Assembly: GCA_015065455.1 (NCBI GenBank)
Contig: SVQI01000001.1
Location: 125,090 to 166,016 of the forward strand
Length of the DNA stretch: 40,927 nucleotides
Direction of reading: 5' to 3'
Origin: Oscillospiraceae bacterium
GTDB taxonomy: Bacteria; Bacillota; Clostridia; Oscillospirales; CAG-272
Under the pieces are notes generated by a model. The model was not told the DNA's origin and ran no database searches. It saw only the letters and a list, made by a program, of their open reading frames with translations. Of the stretch, positions 25,045 to 34,889 are shown piece by piece. The position numbers were made by a program, and so were the translations under genes. The number at the start of each line of letters is the position of its first letter. Position 1 is the first letter of the stretch.

Positions 25045-25971
25045 ATGAAGATTGCAACTTTGACACTTAATCCCGCAATAGACAGAAATATTCTCTATGA
25101 AGAAAAGCTTTGTGTCGGCGGGCTGAACAGAGTCAGCAATACCAAGATTAACGCAGGGGGAAAGGGAATAAACGTTTCCCGTATGCTGAAAAGATTAGGT
25201 TATGACTCTTACGTTTACGGCTTTAACGGCGGAAGAACGGGCAGAATGCTCGATGAGCTTTTAGCAGAAGAGGGAATAATTCCCGATTTTACGGAAACCG
25301 TTGCCGAAACAAGAATGAATATAAAGATTACCGATATTTCCGGAAGTGAGACTGAGATAAACGAAAAAGGCGGTCCCGTTTCCGACGAAGAATACGACAA
25401 TCTTATCGCAAAGCTAAAAAAAAGCGACGCCGAAGTAGTAATAATAGGCGGAAGCACACCCTATGGACTGAAGGCTGATACTGTAAGAAAAATTGTAAGT
25501 ATTCTCAAGCTTCAGGGCAAACAGGTTATTACCGACGTATCGGGAGAGTCATTGAAACAGGCAATTTTGGCTAATCCCTATCTTATAAAGCCAAACAGAG
25601 ATGAGTTCTGTCAGCTTATGGGAGAGGATATTGACGATGGTGAAATAGCCGACAGAGCAAGAGAGTTTTATAATACCACAGGAATAGAGATTATTCTGAC
25701 GCTCGGTAAAAACGGAGCTTACTACTTTGGCAGATGTGGAAATTACAGAATAACAAACCCCGAAGTAAAAGCAAAAGGCTTTTCTGGAGCGGGAGATACT
25801 TTTCTCGCATCATATATTTATTCCGTTTGCAGCGGCAGTGATATCAGAGAAGCGTTGAAATTTGCCTCGGCGGCAAGTCTTTCAAAGGTCGAGCTCGAGG
25901 GAACAAATCTACCCTGTATAGAGCACATAAAAGCTAATCTTGAAAAAGTAACAATAAATACTATTAATTAA
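25045..25971 (+). CDS. PfkB-family kinase, 1-phosphofructokinase type
   Basis: This 308-residue protein belongs to the FruK/LacC branch of PfkB kinases, which phosphorylate fructose-1-phosphate or tagatose-6-phosphate. The N-terminus MKIATLTLNPAIDRN and the NAGGKGINVSRML segment are typical of FruK/LacC. The catalytic GAGDTFLAS motif is present near residue 250. It starts 23 bases after gyrB without a clear ribosome binding site. No fruA, fruR or lac/tagatose genes are adjacent, so the substrate cannot be settled. A metabolic kinase between gyrB and gyrA is unusual. Confidence 0.88.
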   Translation: MKIATLTLNPAIDRNILYEEKLCVGGLNRVSNTKINAGGKGINVSRMLKRLGYDSYVYGFNGGRTGRMLDELLAEEGIIPDFTETVAETRMNIKITDISGSETEINEKGGPVSDEEYDNLIAKLKKSDAEVVIIGGSTPYGLKADTVRKIVSILKLQGKQVITDVSGESLKQAILANPYLIKPNRDEFCQLMGEDIDDGEIADRAREFYNTTGIEIILTLGKNGAYYFGRCGNYRITNPEVKAKGFSGAGDTFLASYIYSVCSGSDIREALKFASAASLSKVELEGTNLPCIEHIKANLEKVTINTIN

Positions 25972-25974
25972 TAC

Positions 25975-26328
25975 ATGAAAGCATATAAAAAAGACGACAT
26001 TGTATTGGCAAAGAATTTACGAAAAGAAGCTACTAAATGGGAAAATGAATTATGGTTTAAGTTTTTAAGAAACTACCCAATACGTTTTCAACGTCAAAAA
26101 TCAATAGGTAATTATATAGTAGATTTTTACTGTGCAAAAGCAAGATTAGTAATTGAACTTGACGGTTATTATCATACAACCGAATTGCAGTACGTTGATG
26201 ATACTAAAAGGACAGAAGATTTAAGCAAAATGAACTTAACTGTAATCAGATTTAAAAACACAGAAATAGAAAACAATTTTCAAAGAGTTTGTGCACAAAT
26301 TGACTATATTGTAAAAAATAACATATAA
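25975..26328 (+). CDS. DUF559/endonuclease-domain protein (PD-(D/E)XK-like)
   Basis: This 117-residue protein resembles the DUF559 family of small proteins with a Vsr/restriction-endonuclease-like fold. Core motifs are ELWFKFLRNYPIRFQRQKSIGNYIVDFYC and LVIELDGYYH. The Asp in IVDFY and the Glu-X-Asp in IELDG are candidate metal ligands, and IRFKNTEIENNFQRV closes the domain. It is clearly more AT-rich than its neighbours, starts three bases after the kinase stop, lacks a visible ribosome binding site, and is followed by tandem repeats. These signs suggest a transferred or mobile gene. The nuclease activity is an inference. Confidence 0.82.
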   Translation: MKAYKKDDIVLAKNLRKEATKWENELWFKFLRNYPIRFQRQKSIGNYIVDFYCAKARLVIELDGYYHTTELQYVDDTKRTEDLSKMNLTVIRFKNTEIENNFQRVCAQIDYIVKNNI

Positions 26329-26334
26329 AATAAC

Positions 26335-26870
26335 TGTTCTAAAAAACTCTAACTAATATAGCTCCATCTGACGAGGGAGCTGTCAACGAAGTTGACTGAG
26401 GGAGAGAAAAACGAACGATTTATTTAGACAATAATGCAATCAGAGAATTAACACATATCTCTCCCTCCGACTCGGCAACAAAGAATAGTTATACTGTATA
26501 TCTGTTTATTGCCGAGCCACCTCCCTCCTCAGATGGAGGTCAAGTCTGCAGAACATTTTTGAATAAGAGATAAATAATAAAAGAAATATTTGTTCTAAAA
26601 AAACTCTAACTAATATAGCTCCATCTGACGAGGGTAGCGAAGCGGCGGCGAGGGAGTGAATAAAAGTCCGGTGGACTGGTTAGGGGTTCCCCGAGCTGCA
26701 CGAAGTAAAGCTTGGGGGTTCACTGGTAGAGCCGAGCCGTGACCGAACCGCAGTAGACGCTGTCAACGAAGTTGACTGAGGGAGAGAAGAACAAACAATT
26801 TATACATACAATATTGCAATAAGAAATTTAGCACATATTTCTCCTTCACAAGCTGGAGGTCAAGTTTGTA
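26335..26870. repeat. Tandem repeat block between the DUF559 gene and gyrA (module D, two units)
   Basis: Two related units start with TGTTCTAAAAAA at 26335 and 26591 and share CTCTAACTAATATAGCTCCATCTGACGAGGG. Both also have GCTGTCAACGAAGTTGACTGAGGGAGAG and end in GGAGGTCAAGT. The second unit has about 125 extra bases (about 26636-26758) between GACGAGGG and GCTGTCAACG: the rest of module F (26618-26659), then module E (GGTTCCCCGAGCTGCACGAAGTAAAGC) and an unmatched remainder. The first unit contains instead a piece matching module C (26437-26521). No gene is present in this 610-base stretch. Confidence 0.85.
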
Positions 26871-26939
26871 TAAAAATGTTTTTTTTGCATTAATTAAGTA
26901 TAAACATCATCTTAAAATATAAACCCGAAAGGTGAAAAA

Positions 26940-29411
26940 ATGGACGTAAAAGAAAATTTGGAATTCAGTGAACAGAAAATAACTGACGTAGGACTTGCAA
27001 AAGAGGTTAAAAAATCGTTTATCGACTATTCGATGAGCGTTATTATGTCCCGTGCTCTTCCTGACGTACGTGACGGTCTTAAGCCCGTACACAGACGTAT
27101 TCTCTACGCTATGTACGAGGACCATCTTACGCACGATAAGCCGTTCAGAAAATCGGCTACTACCGTCGGTAACGTGCTCGGCCGCTATCATCCTCACGGT
27201 GACGCTGCTGTTTACGACACGATGGTAAGAATGGCGCAGACGTTTTCGCTTCGTTATCCGCTTATCGAAGGACACGGTAACTTCGGTAACATCGACGGCG
27301 ACCCTGCGGCTGCTTACCGTTATACAGAATCAAGAATGCACCGCATTTCCGACGAAATGATGAGGGATATTGAAAAAGACGTTGTTGACTTTATGCCTAA
27401 CTTCGACAACAAGATGAAGGAGCCTACAATTCTTCCTTCAAGATTCCCCAACCTTTTGGTAAACGGTTCTATCGGTATTGCCGTCGGTATGGCGACAAAT
27501 ATTCCCCCTCACAATATGGGCGAGGTGGTTGACGGAACTATTTTCCTTATGGAAAACCCCGATGCTGAAGTAACACAGCTTCTTGATTACATCAAGGGTC
27601 CCGACTTCCCGACGGGCGCTACCATTTGCGGAAGTCAGGGAATATATTCGGCTTATACAACCGGTAAGGGAAGAATTATTGTTCGCGCAAAGACGGAAAT
27701 CGACGAAGATAAGCACAGAATTATTATCAGAGAAATTCCTTATCAGGTAAACAAGACCACACTCGTTGAAAGCATGGCAGCTTGCGTTAAGGACAAGCGA
27801 ATCGAAGGAATCAGAGATATACGCGACGAGTCATCGGGTAGAACGGGTATCAGAGTCGTAGTTGAATGTAAGCACGATGCCAACTGTCAGATAATACTTA
27901 ATCAGCTCTACAAATACACACAGCTTCAGGATACCTGCGCTGTAAATATGCTGGCGCTCGTTGACAATATTCCGAAGATTCTTAACCTTAAGGACGTGCT
28001 TTCGCTTTACATCAAGCATCAGGAAGACGTAATCGTTCGCAGAACGAAATTCGAGCTTGAAAAGGCACTCCACGAGGCTCATATAAACGAAGGTTACAAG
28101 ATTGCGACAGACAATATCGACGAAGTTATCAATATAATCAGAGCGAGCGCATCTATTCCCGATGCGAAGGTAAAGCTTTGCGAACGCTTTGGACTTTCTG
28201 AAATTCAGGCTCAGGCAATCGTTGAAATGACTCTCGGACGTTTGTCGGGACTTGAAAGACAAAAGGTCGAAGACAGACTTGCTAAGCTTTATATGCAGAT
28301 AGAAGAACTTCGTTCCATTCTTGCAGACGAAAACAAGGTTAAGGAAATAATTAAGACTGACCTTCTTGAAATAAAGAGAAAGTATGCCGATGCAAGAAAG
28401 ACGGAATGTGTTCCGCTTGAAGAGGAAATCGTGCTTGAAGACCTTATCGAGCGTCACCGTTGTCTTATTACCCTTTCACACGCGGGATATATCAAGCGCC
28501 GCGCGGCTGACAGCTACTCTGCTCAGCACAGAGGCGGAAAAGGTATTATCGGTATGACCACCAAGGAAGAGGACTTTGTTGAAATGGTGGTATCGGCTGA
28601 CAGCCATTCTAACCTTATGATGTTCACATCAAAAGGTAAGGTGTTCACAAAGAAGGCATATCTTATTCCCGAGGCAGGCAGAACGGCAAAGGGTACTAAT
28701 ATTGCCAATATTCTTGAAATTGATAAAGATGATAAGATTACCGCAATGATAGATATGGTAAGCTTTGATATGGGCGGATACTTGACGATGGTAACAAGAA
28801 ACGGTATCATCAAGCGTACACCCGTTGAAGAATACGAATATCAGCGTAAGGGCGGAAAGAAAGCAATAAATCTTGACGAGGGCGACGAGCTCGTATTTGT
28901 TGCTCATACAACGGGTGAAAATGAAATCGTTATCGCGACAAAGAACGGTTTTGCTGTTCGTTTTGAAGAAACGAAGGCAAGACAGGTCGGCAGAACGTCA
29001 AGAGGTGTTATCGCAATAAGACTTACAGACGGCGACTGCGTTGCCGGCGCATCTATCGTTGACGACTCAAAGACACTTCTCTTTATAACCGAAAACGGCT
29101 TTGGTAAGAGAACCGAGTTCAAGAACTTCCCCTGCCACAACAGAGGCGGTAAGGGTGTTATCTGTCATAAGCTTTCCGACAAGACGGGAAGAATCGCAGA
29201 CATAGCAGCTGTTGATGAATCAGACGACGTTATGCTTATAACAAACGACGGAACGGTTATCAGAACTCCCGTTTCGGGCATTTCGACCTACGGAAGAACG
29301 GCGGCAGGAGTTATCGTTATGAGACTTTCCGAGGGCGCATCTATCGTAAACTTTGCAAAGGTTCAAAAAGAGGATGAGGAAGATGAAGCAGAAGCAGAAG
29401 ATAACGAATAA
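26940..29411 (+). CDS. gyrA: DNA gyrase subunit A
   Basis: GyrA cuts and rejoins DNA in gyrase. The 823-residue protein has the quinolone-resistance region [24 protein letters not shown], and the active-site tyrosine lies in [11 protein letters not shown]. The C-terminal wrapping domain carries the GyrA box as QHRGGKG, with later degenerate blades (QRKGGKK, HNRGGKG). The end is strongly acidic ([13 protein letters not shown]). AAGGTG precedes the ATG. Its last codons overlap the start of the downstream lipoprotein gene. Confidence 0.98.
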   Translation: MDVKENLEFSEQKITDVGLAKEVKKSFIDYSMSVIMSRALPDVRDGLKPVHRRILYAMYEDHLTHDKPFRKSATTVGNVLGRYHPHGDAAVYDTMVRMAQTFSLRYPLIEGHGNFGNIDGDPAAAYRYTESRMHRISDEMMRDIEKDVVDFMPNFDNKMKEPTILPSRFPNLLVNGSIGIAVGMATNIPPHNMGEVVDGTIFLMENPDAEVTQLLDYIKGPDFPTGATICGSQGIYSAYTTGKGRIIVRAKTEIDEDKHRIIIREIPYQVNKTTLVESMAACVKDKRIEGIRDIRDESSGRTGIRVVVECKHDANCQIILNQLYKYTQLQDTCAVNMLALVDNIPKILNLKDVLSLYIKHQEDVIVRRTKFELEKALHEAHINEGYKIATDNIDEVINIIRASASIPDAKVKLCERFGLSEIQAQAIVEMTLGRLSGLERQKVEDRLAKLYMQIEELRSILADENKVKEIIKTDLLEIKRKYADARKTECVPLEEEIVLEDLIERHRCLITLSHAGYIKRRAADSYSAQHRGGKGIIGMTTKEEDFVEMVVSADSHSNLMMFTSKGKVFTKKAYLIPEAGRTAKGTNIANILEIDKDDKITAMIDMVSFDMGGYLTMVTRNGIIKRTPVEEYEYQRKGGKKAINLDEGDELVFVAHTTGENEIVIATKNGFAVRFEETKARQVGRTSRGVIAIRLTDGDCVAGASIVDDSKTLLFITENGFGKRTEFKNFPCHNRGGKGVICHKLSDKTGRIADIAAVDESDDVMLITNDGTVIRTPVSGISTYGRTAAGVIVMRLSEGASIVNFAKVQKEDEEDEAEAEDNE

Positions 29412-29931
29412 GATAATTCTTTTAGTCTGCTTGATATTTGCTCTGACTCTCTGCTCGTGCGGCGGAAATATGACTGATGAATCGGTAAGACAGGAGCTCG
29501 AAAGACTCTTGCCCCTGTCTTATGAGATGAATGAGATTTTCTGGGGCGAAGGGTTAGAAGTCAAGGAATCGACATCGGGACTGAAATACGTTCCCGTTAC
29601 CGACGAATGTGAATATAAGTCGACAGAAGAAATATTACAAAAAGCGTCAGAGGTTTTTTCAAAAGATTACCTCGATAATATAAAAGAAGCAATTTTTACC
29701 GACACCGACGATATTGACCCAAGATATATTGATACTGACGGAATATTGAAGGCTGATAAGTCGAACAAGGGCTTTGATATACAAGGGAACGTTGTTATCG
29801 AGAGCGCGGTAATAAAAAAGCAAAACAGAGGAATGGTTATAGTTTACGTTGAGCACGAAGACGGCGGAAAGAACGAGATAACCCTCGTTTTGCAGGACGG
29901 AAAATGGTATATTGACAGTCCGACGTATTAA
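29383..29931 (+). CDS. Putative lipoprotein of unknown function, overlapping gyrA
   Basis: The ATG at 29383 lies inside gyrA in another frame, so the genes overlap by 29 bases. AGAGG at 29369-29373 gives a nine-base spacing, better than the alternative TTG at 29353 or ATG at 29374. The basic N-terminus, hydrophobic core [13 protein letters not shown] and LCSCGG form a lipoprotein signal with probable lipidation on the second Cys. The secreted part (about 160 residues) is acidic and ends [11 protein letters not shown], like small export domains of unknown function. I recognise no family. tyrS follows in the same direction. Confidence 0.75.
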   Translation: MKQKQKITNKIILLVCLIFALTLCSCGGNMTDESVRQELERLLPLSYEMNEIFWGEGLEVKESTSGLKYVPVTDECEYKSTEEILQKASEVFSKDYLDNIKEAIFTDTDDIDPRYIDTDGILKADKSNKGFDIQGNVVIESAVIKKQNRGMVIVYVEHEDGGKNEITLVLQDGKWYIDSPTY

Positions 29932-29975
29932 TTAAAATAATAAAAGTGTTTATATATTTTGGAGGAAGACAAAAA

Positions 29976-31199
29976 ATGGGTATTTACGAAGAACTTCAAC
30001 AGAGAGGGCTTATAGCTCAGGTAACTGACGAACCTCAGATACGAGAGCTTGTAAATAACGGAAAAGCAAAATTCTATATAGGCTTTGACTGTACGGCTGA
30101 CAGCTTGACGGCAGGACATTTTATGGCGCTCACACTTATGAAGCGTTTGCAGATGGCAGGCAACAAGCCGATTGCACTTATCGGCGGCGGTACTACTATG
30201 ATAGGCGACCCCTCGGGCAGAACCGATATGAGAAAGATGCTCACAAAAGAGGACATTGACCACAACGCAGAATGCTTTAAGCGTCAGATGGAGAAATTCA
30301 TCGAATTTGGCGAAGATAAGGCTATGATGATAAACAACGCTGACTGGCTTTTGAAGCTCAACTACGTTGAAATGCTCCGTGAAGTCGGCGCATGCTTCTC
30401 GGTTAACAATATGCTGAGAGCAGAATGCTACAAGCAAAGAATGGAAAAAGGACTTTCGTTCCTTGAATTTAACTATATGATTATGCAGTCGTACGACTTC
30501 TACTATTTGTTTAAGAATTACGATTGTAACTTGCAGTTTGGCGGAGACGACCAGTGGAGCAATATGCTCGGCGGTACTGAGCTTATCAGACGTAAGCTCG
30601 GAAAAGATGCAAACGCTATGACAATTACGCTTCTCACCGACTCGCAGGGCAAGAAGATGGGTAAGACGGCGGGTAACGCTGTATGGCTTGACCCCAACAA
30701 GACCTCGCCCTTTGAATTTTATCAGTACTGGAGAAACGTTGGCGATGCTGACGTTATGAAGTGTATCCGTATGCTTACATTCCTTCCCCTTGAAGAAATT
30801 GAAGAGATGGAAAAATGGGAAGACAGCCGTATAAACGAAAAGAAAGAAGTATTGGCGTTTGAGCTTACAGCGCTTGTTCACGGCAAGGAAGAAGCAGAAA
30901 AGGCAAAAGAAGCGTCACGTTCATTGTTCTCGGGACAGGGCGGAGACGATTCGAATATGCCTACCACTGAAATAGCGCTGGCAGATGCAGAAAACGGAAT
31001 GAACATAATTGACCTTATGATTAAGTGCGGACTCAGCGAGAGCAGAGGCGAAGCAAAGAGACTTATTCAGCAGGGCGGCGTATCTGTTGACGGTGAAAAG
31101 GTAACCGGAATGGATTACGTTGTAAGTCTTGACGCGTTGAAGAACGGCGCCAAGATTCGCAAAGGAAAGAAAGTGTTCCACAAAGCAATTATTGCATAA
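29976..31199 (+). CDS. tyrS: Tyrosyl-tRNA synthetase
   Basis: This class I synthetase charges tRNA-Tyr. The 407-residue protein has the HIGH equivalent in LTAGHFMAL, the tyrosine-pocket segment YMIMQSYDFYYL, the KMSKS equivalent KKMGKT, and a C-terminal S4 RNA-binding domain (SRGEAKRLIQQGGVSVDG). It belongs to the TyrRS subgroup with HFMA. The ATG at 29976 follows GGAGGAAG at a good distance, so an in-frame GTG at 29946 is rejected. The 44-base leader leaves no room for a T-box. Confidence 0.97.
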   Translation: MGIYEELQQRGLIAQVTDEPQIRELVNNGKAKFYIGFDCTADSLTAGHFMALTLMKRLQMAGNKPIALIGGGTTMIGDPSGRTDMRKMLTKEDIDHNAECFKRQMEKFIEFGEDKAMMINNADWLLKLNYVEMLREVGACFSVNNMLRAECYKQRMEKGLSFLEFNYMIMQSYDFYYLFKNYDCNLQFGGDDQWSNMLGGTELIRRKLGKDANAMTITLLTDSQGKKMGKTAGNAVWLDPNKTSPFEFYQYWRNVGDADVMKCIRMLTFLPLEEIEEMEKWEDSRINEKKEVLAFELTALVHGKEEAEKAKEASRSLFSGQGGDDSNMPTTEIALADAENGMNIIDLMIKCGLSESRGEAKRLIQQGGVSVDGEKVTGMDYVVSLDALKNGAKIRKGKKVFHKAIIA

Positions 31200-31220
31200 T
31201 AATTGAATCAACAAAAACAA

Positions 31221-31258
31221 ATGGCAGACTGTAAAGAACAGCCTGCCATTATTTTTTA
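31221..31258 (+). terminator. Terminator after tyrS
   Basis: ATGGCAG-A-CTG pairs with CAG-C-CTGCCAT with one internal mismatch around a short loop, followed by TATTTTTT. It starts about 20 bases after the stop. Confidence 0.75.
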
Positions 31259-31281
31259 GAAAAATAATATAGAAAAATTAA

Positions 31282-31545
31282 TTAAAAGTTTTGAGGGAGG
31301 CAAGAGGGCACTTTTTTAAAAGCGCTCCTTTTGTGTGGGTTCGGGAGCAAAGAAGCTGACAGTATGTACTCCTTTGAAAAAAACGCGGGAGCGCGTTATA
31401 TTGCGTGTTCGGGATCCTTCGCTGCGCCGCCGCGTTGTCATTCTCGAGCGTAGCGAAGAATCTCGCGGCGGCTTGCTCAAGGATGACAATCGAACACGCA
31501 TAATTTTATCTTCTCAGATGGAGGTCAAGTTTAATGCAAGTTCTA
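31282..31545. repeat. Mosaic repeat block 8a (G + A4 + L, reverse orientation)
   Basis: Read on the minus strand this is L, A, G, as in blocks 1 and 3. Module A copy 4 (31403-31499) has both 9-bp ends intact, GCGTGTTCG and CGAACACGC. Module G is at about 31282-31345 and L at 31500-31545 (TTCTCAGATGGAGGTCAAGTTT). No gene is present. Confidence 0.88.
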
Positions 31546-31555
31546 TGAGATGTCC

Positions 31556-31765
31556 CGCTTATAAGACGTATTATTTGTTTTAATAATGTCTTTTCTTTTT
31601 TTACGTTACTTTCTTGCGTGCCAAGAAAGTAACCAAAGAAGGCACAAAGGGGGCGGAGGTTTCGATTCCTCCTCCCCTTTGAACCCCAACCACCAAACGA
31701 CCGAGGGCGTTCCTCCCTCGGAACCCTCCTCAGATGGAGGTAAAAGTTAGTGCAAATTCGGTAGG
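31556..31765. repeat. Mosaic repeat block 8b (B4 + L, reverse orientation)
   Basis: Module B copy 4 in reverse has hairpin 3 at 31605-31633 (GTTACTTTCTTG/CAAGAAAGTAAC), hairpin 2 at about 31646-31681 (loop TTTCGATT, the complement of AATCGAAA) and hairpin 1 CCGAGGG/CCCTCGG at 31701-31721. An L-type end (CAGATGGAGGTAAAAGTTAG) follows. No gene is present. Confidence 0.88.
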
Positions 31766-31769
31766 ATAT

Positions 31770-32024
31770 ACGAACTCATCCGTCACACCGTGTTTTATGT
31801 TTGTAAAAAAAATAAAGTTTGTTAGCGGTGTGCCACCTTCTCTCACCAGAGAAGGCTCAAAATCTGTGCGTTTTCTTCGTAAATATTTAATTTATTGTAT
31901 GTTAATTATTATAAAACAAAGTAAAAAGGTTGTACTCTGCGCCTTCTCTGGTGAGAGAAGGTGGCGTGCCGCCATATATTTAAATATATATTGTTACATA
32001 ACGCGGCGCGACGGATGAGTTCGT
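31770..32024. mobile_element. MITE-like element, module C copy 2
   Basis: This 255-bp gene-free element is bounded by a 15-bp perfect inverted repeat, ACGAACTCATCCGTC (31770-31784) and GACGGATGAGTTCGT (32010-32024). A second perfect inverted repeat of 25 bp lies inside (31832-31856 and 31941-31965), each arm itself a hairpin (CTTCTCTC...GAGAAGG). It encodes no transposase. A shorter relative lies at 22803-22952. The layout is that of a miniature inverted-repeat element, but the mobilising enzyme is not in the window. Confidence 0.75.
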
Positions 32025-32047
32025 CAACATTATAAAACTCACAAAAT

Positions 32048-32080
32048 AAAAAAGGCAACCTTTTTTCAGGTTGCCTTAAA
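32048..32080 (-). terminator. Terminator after the aminotransferase gene
   Basis: A 10-bp stem AAGGCAACCT/AGGTTGCCTT with a short T-rich loop is followed on the minus strand by TTTTTATTTTG. It starts just after the gene's stop at 32094. Confidence 0.85.
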
Positions 32081-32093
32081 AGCATATCTTTTA

Positions 32094-33371
32094 TTATTCA
32101 GCGAGCAATTTTTCAACAGCCGCGAGCTTAACGCATACACAAAGTACGCCGATTGCTTTCTTAAGTTCCTCGGGTGTGGGGTAAGAAGGAGCAATTCTGA
32201 GGTTTCTGTCGCGAGGATCGTTTCCGTAGGGGTAAGTAGCACCTGCGTTTGTAAGAGTTACGCCTGCTGCCTTTGCGAGAGCGTGAACCTTCTTAGCGCA
32301 GCCGTCCATAATATCAAGGCTGATAAAGTAACCGCCGTTGGGGTTAATCCATTCAGCAATTCCGAGACCTGTAAATTCTTTTTCAAACGTTTCGCAAACA
32401 GCATCGAACTTAGGCTTAAGACAAGCACCGTGCTTTTTCATATGCTCAATAACGTTTTCGGGAGTCTTAAAGAATTTAACGTGACGAAGCTGCTGGATCT
32501 TATCGAAGCTTATCGTCTGGATAGTCATGTGCTTCTTTATGTAATCAATATTGTTCTTACTTGCAAAGATAAACGAAACACCGCCGCCGGGGTACGTTAC
32601 CTTTGAAGTAGAAGAAAATTCAAAGAATATATCCTCATTACTCGCCTTATGAGCTTCCTCGTAGATGTTGAGAAGCTTTTCGTCCTTTGAAATGGGGTGG
32701 ATATAGTAAGCGTTATCCCAGAAAATACGGAAGTCGTCAGCCTTAGGCTTAAGGTTAGCAAGGCGGCGAACAGTCTCGTCGGAATAAGTAATACCCTGAG
32801 GGTTGCTGTACTTCGGAACGCACCACATACCCTTAATTGTTTCGTCGTTTGCAACGAGTTCTTCAATTTTATCCATATCGGGACCGGTGGGCGTCATTTC
32901 AATATTAATCATCTCAATGCCGAAGCGTTCGCAAATTGCAAAATGTCTGTCGTAACCGGGAACGGGGCAGAGCCATTTTAATTTTTCCTGTTTACCCCAA
33001 GGAGTCTTTCCTCCGGGAACGCCGAACACGTAAGCTCTTGCGATAGCGTCGTACATAAGGTTAAGGCTTGAGTTACCGCAAGCAATAACGTTTTCTGCGG
33101 GAACGCCGAACACGTTACCGAACATTTCTCTGATTTCGGGAATACCCTCTAAAATACCGTAGTTACGGTAGTCAACGCCATTTTCGCCTCTTGTATCCTT
33201 TGTATCTGTAATGGCGGTAAGAATACCGTCGGAAATATCAACCTGCGAGGGAGCGGGCTTACCTCTCGACATATCGAGCGAAAGTCCCATTGCCTTAAGG
33301 CCTTCGTATTCTGCTGTAAGTTTTTCTTTAAGTGAAAGCAATTCTGCTTTTGAAAGTTCTGAATATTTCAT
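32094..33371 (-). CDS. PLP-dependent aspartate aminotransferase-like protein (MocR-type class I)
   Basis: This 425-residue fold-type I aminotransferase resembles the bacterial aspartate aminotransferase subgroup known as Aminotran_MocR, not the classic AspC. Visible features are MSRGKPAPSQ near the N-terminus, the cofactor-binding CGNSSLNLMYDA, WCVPKYSNPQGITYSDETV, the FWDNAYYIHP segment (Asp219, Tyr222) and the PLP lysine in STSKVTYPGGG (K257). The C-terminal RIAPSYPTPEEL contains the substrate-carboxylate arginine. It probably moves amino groups between aspartate and 2-oxoglutarate. It follows asnS by 38 bases and is the last gene of the leftward block. Confidence 0.88.
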   Translation of the reverse strand: MKYSELSKAELLSLKEKLTAEYEGLKAMGLSLDMSRGKPAPSQVDISDGILTAITDTKDTRGENGVDYRNYGILEGIPEIREMFGNVFGVPAENVIACGNSSLNLMYDAIARAYVFGVPGGKTPWGKQEKLKWLCPVPGYDRHFAICERFGIEMINIEMTPTGPDMDKIEELVANDETIKGMWCVPKYSNPQGITYSDETVRRLANLKPKADDFRIFWDNAYYIHPISKDEKLLNIYEEAHKASNEDIFFEFSSTSKVTYPGGGVSFIFASKNNIDYIKKHMTIQTISFDKIQQLRHVKFFKTPENVIEHMKKHGACLKPKFDAVCETFEKEFTGLGIAEWINPNGGYFISLDIMDGCAKKVHALAKAAGVTLTNAGATYPYGNDPRDRNLRIAPSYPTPEELKKAIGVLCVCVKLAAVEKLLAE

Positions 33372-33409
33372 TTCACAGACCTCATATATATAAAGTATTT
33401 TTAATCAAA

Positions 33410-34804
33410 TTAGAATTCAGCGTTACCCGTAGTTCTGGGGAAAGCTTCAACGTCGCGGATATTTGTTATACCCGTAACGTACATAATAAGACGCTCAAAA
33501 CCGAGACCGAAGCCTGCGTGCTTTGTTCCACCGTATCTGCGAAGGTCGCAGTACCACTTGTAGTCGTCTTCGTTAAGACCGAATTTTTCGAGTGATTCAA
33601 GAAGAACGTCAAGTCTTTCCTCACGCTGTGAACCGCCGACAAGCTCACCGACACCGGGAACGAGAAGGTCCATAGCGGCAACAGTCTTGTTATCGTCGTT
33701 GACTCTCATATAGAAAGCCTTGATATCGCGGGGCCAGTCAGTTACAAACACGGGCTTACCGTAAACCTGTTCTGTAAGATAGCGTTCGTGTTCTGTCTGA
33801 AGGTCCATACCCCATTCGAGAGGATATTCAAATTTAACGCCGCTGTTCTTAATAATTTCAACAGCTTCTGTATAAGTTACGCGCGCAAAGTTGCTCTCAA
33901 CGAGGTTAGTAAATCTTTCGATAAGAGTATTATCAAAGAATTTATTAAAGAATTCAAGTTCAGCGGGACATTCCTGCATAATGTAGCTGATAACGTATTT
34001 CAACATATCCTCGCAGAGCTCCATATCGTCTGCAAGGTCGGCGAAAGCAATTTCGGGTTCCATCATCCAGAATTCAGCAGCGTGTCTGGGAGTATTGGAG
34101 TTTTCAGCGCGGAAAGTCGGACCGAACGTGTAAACGTTTGCAAAAGCCATAGCGAAGCACTCAACGTTAAGCTGACCGGAAACGGTAAGGTTAGTGCTCT
34201 TGCCGAAGAAGTCCTTTGAAAAATCTATTTTGCCGTCCTCTGTTCTGGGGAGATTATCAAGGTCGAGAGTTGTTACGCGGAACATTTCGCCCGCGCCCTC
34301 GCAGTCGCTTCCCGTAATAAGAGGAGTATGAACGTAGATAAAGCCTCTCTCGTTAAAGAACTTATGGATAGCGTAAGCCGCAATCGAGCGCACTCTGAAT
34401 ACCGCGTTAAAAGTATTTGCTCTGGGTCTCAAGTGAGCAATCGTACGCAAAAAGTCAAAGCCGTGCTTTTTCTTCTGCAAGGGGAAGTCGGGAGTAGACG
34501 TACCCTCAATATCGATTTTTGCCGCTTTAAGCTCAAAAGGCTGTTTTGCATCGGGAGTAAGCACGAACTCGCCCTCAACTACAAATGACGCGCCGATATT
34601 CTGCTTTGCGATTTCCTTATAGTTTTCAATAAACTGTTCTTCAAAAACCACCTGAAGATTTTTGAAACAGCTTCCGTCGTTAAGCTCAATAAAGCCAAAA
34701 ACGTTACTTGCGCGGAGTGTTCTTACCCAACCGCCGACGGTAATTTTCTGTCCCGCAAAGCTATCGGGAGTTTTATAAAGTTCTTTTATCGTAGTTCTTT
34801 TCAT
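33410..34804 (-). CDS. asnS: Asparaginyl-tRNA synthetase
   Basis: This class II synthetase charges tRNA-Asn. The 464-residue protein has the N-terminal OB-fold anticodon domain ([25 protein letters not shown]), motif 2 in [21 protein letters not shown] and motif 3 in [32 protein letters not shown] and the lack of an AspRS insertion favour asparagine. AGGAGA precedes the ATG. The 85-base leader has no T-box. Its presence with the aspartate aminotransferase suggests an aspartate/asparagine-linked transcript. Confidence 0.96.
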   Translation of the reverse strand: MKRTTIKELYKTPDSFAGQKITVGGWVRTLRASNVFGFIELNDGSCFKNLQVVFEEQFIENYKEIAKQNIGASFVVEGEFVLTPDAKQPFELKAAKIDIEGTSTPDFPLQKKKHGFDFLRTIAHLRPRANTFNAVFRVRSIAAYAIHKFFNERGFIYVHTPLITGSDCEGAGEMFRVTTLDLDNLPRTEDGKIDFSKDFFGKSTNLTVSGQLNVECFAMAFANVYTFGPTFRAENSNTPRHAAEFWMMEPEIAFADLADDMELCEDMLKYVISYIMQECPAELEFFNKFFDNTLIERFTNLVESNFARVTYTEAVEIIKNSGVKFEYPLEWGMDLQTEHERYLTEQVYGKPVFVTDWPRDIKAFYMRVNDDNKTVAAMDLLVPGVGELVGGSQREERLDVLLESLEKFGLNEDDYKWYCDLRRYGGTKHAGFGLGFERLIMYVTGITNIRDVEAFPRTTGNAEF

Positions 34805-34889
34805 TTTTAAAACTAATCTCCTTTTTAGGCTACTATCTATTATACATCATAATTAAAAAATTACAAGTTTTTTTGTAAATAACGGAAAT

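Noticed and set aside
27831..28457. Long antisense frames opposite gyrA, gyrB, tyrS and other genes (for example 23207-23821, 24257-24883, 29928-30881)
   Set aside because: They lie opposite well-conserved proteins, show no domain, and arise from codon bias in the real genes.
29932..29975. T-box riboswitch in front of tyrS or asnS (34805-34889)
   Set aside because: The leaders are too short (44 and 85 bases) for a T-box and lack the conserved T-box sequence and an antiterminator.
32105..32125. TTTTTCAACAG inside the aminotransferase gene, like a DnaA box
   Set aside because: A single box inside a coding sequence, explained by codons near the C-terminus; no cluster around it.
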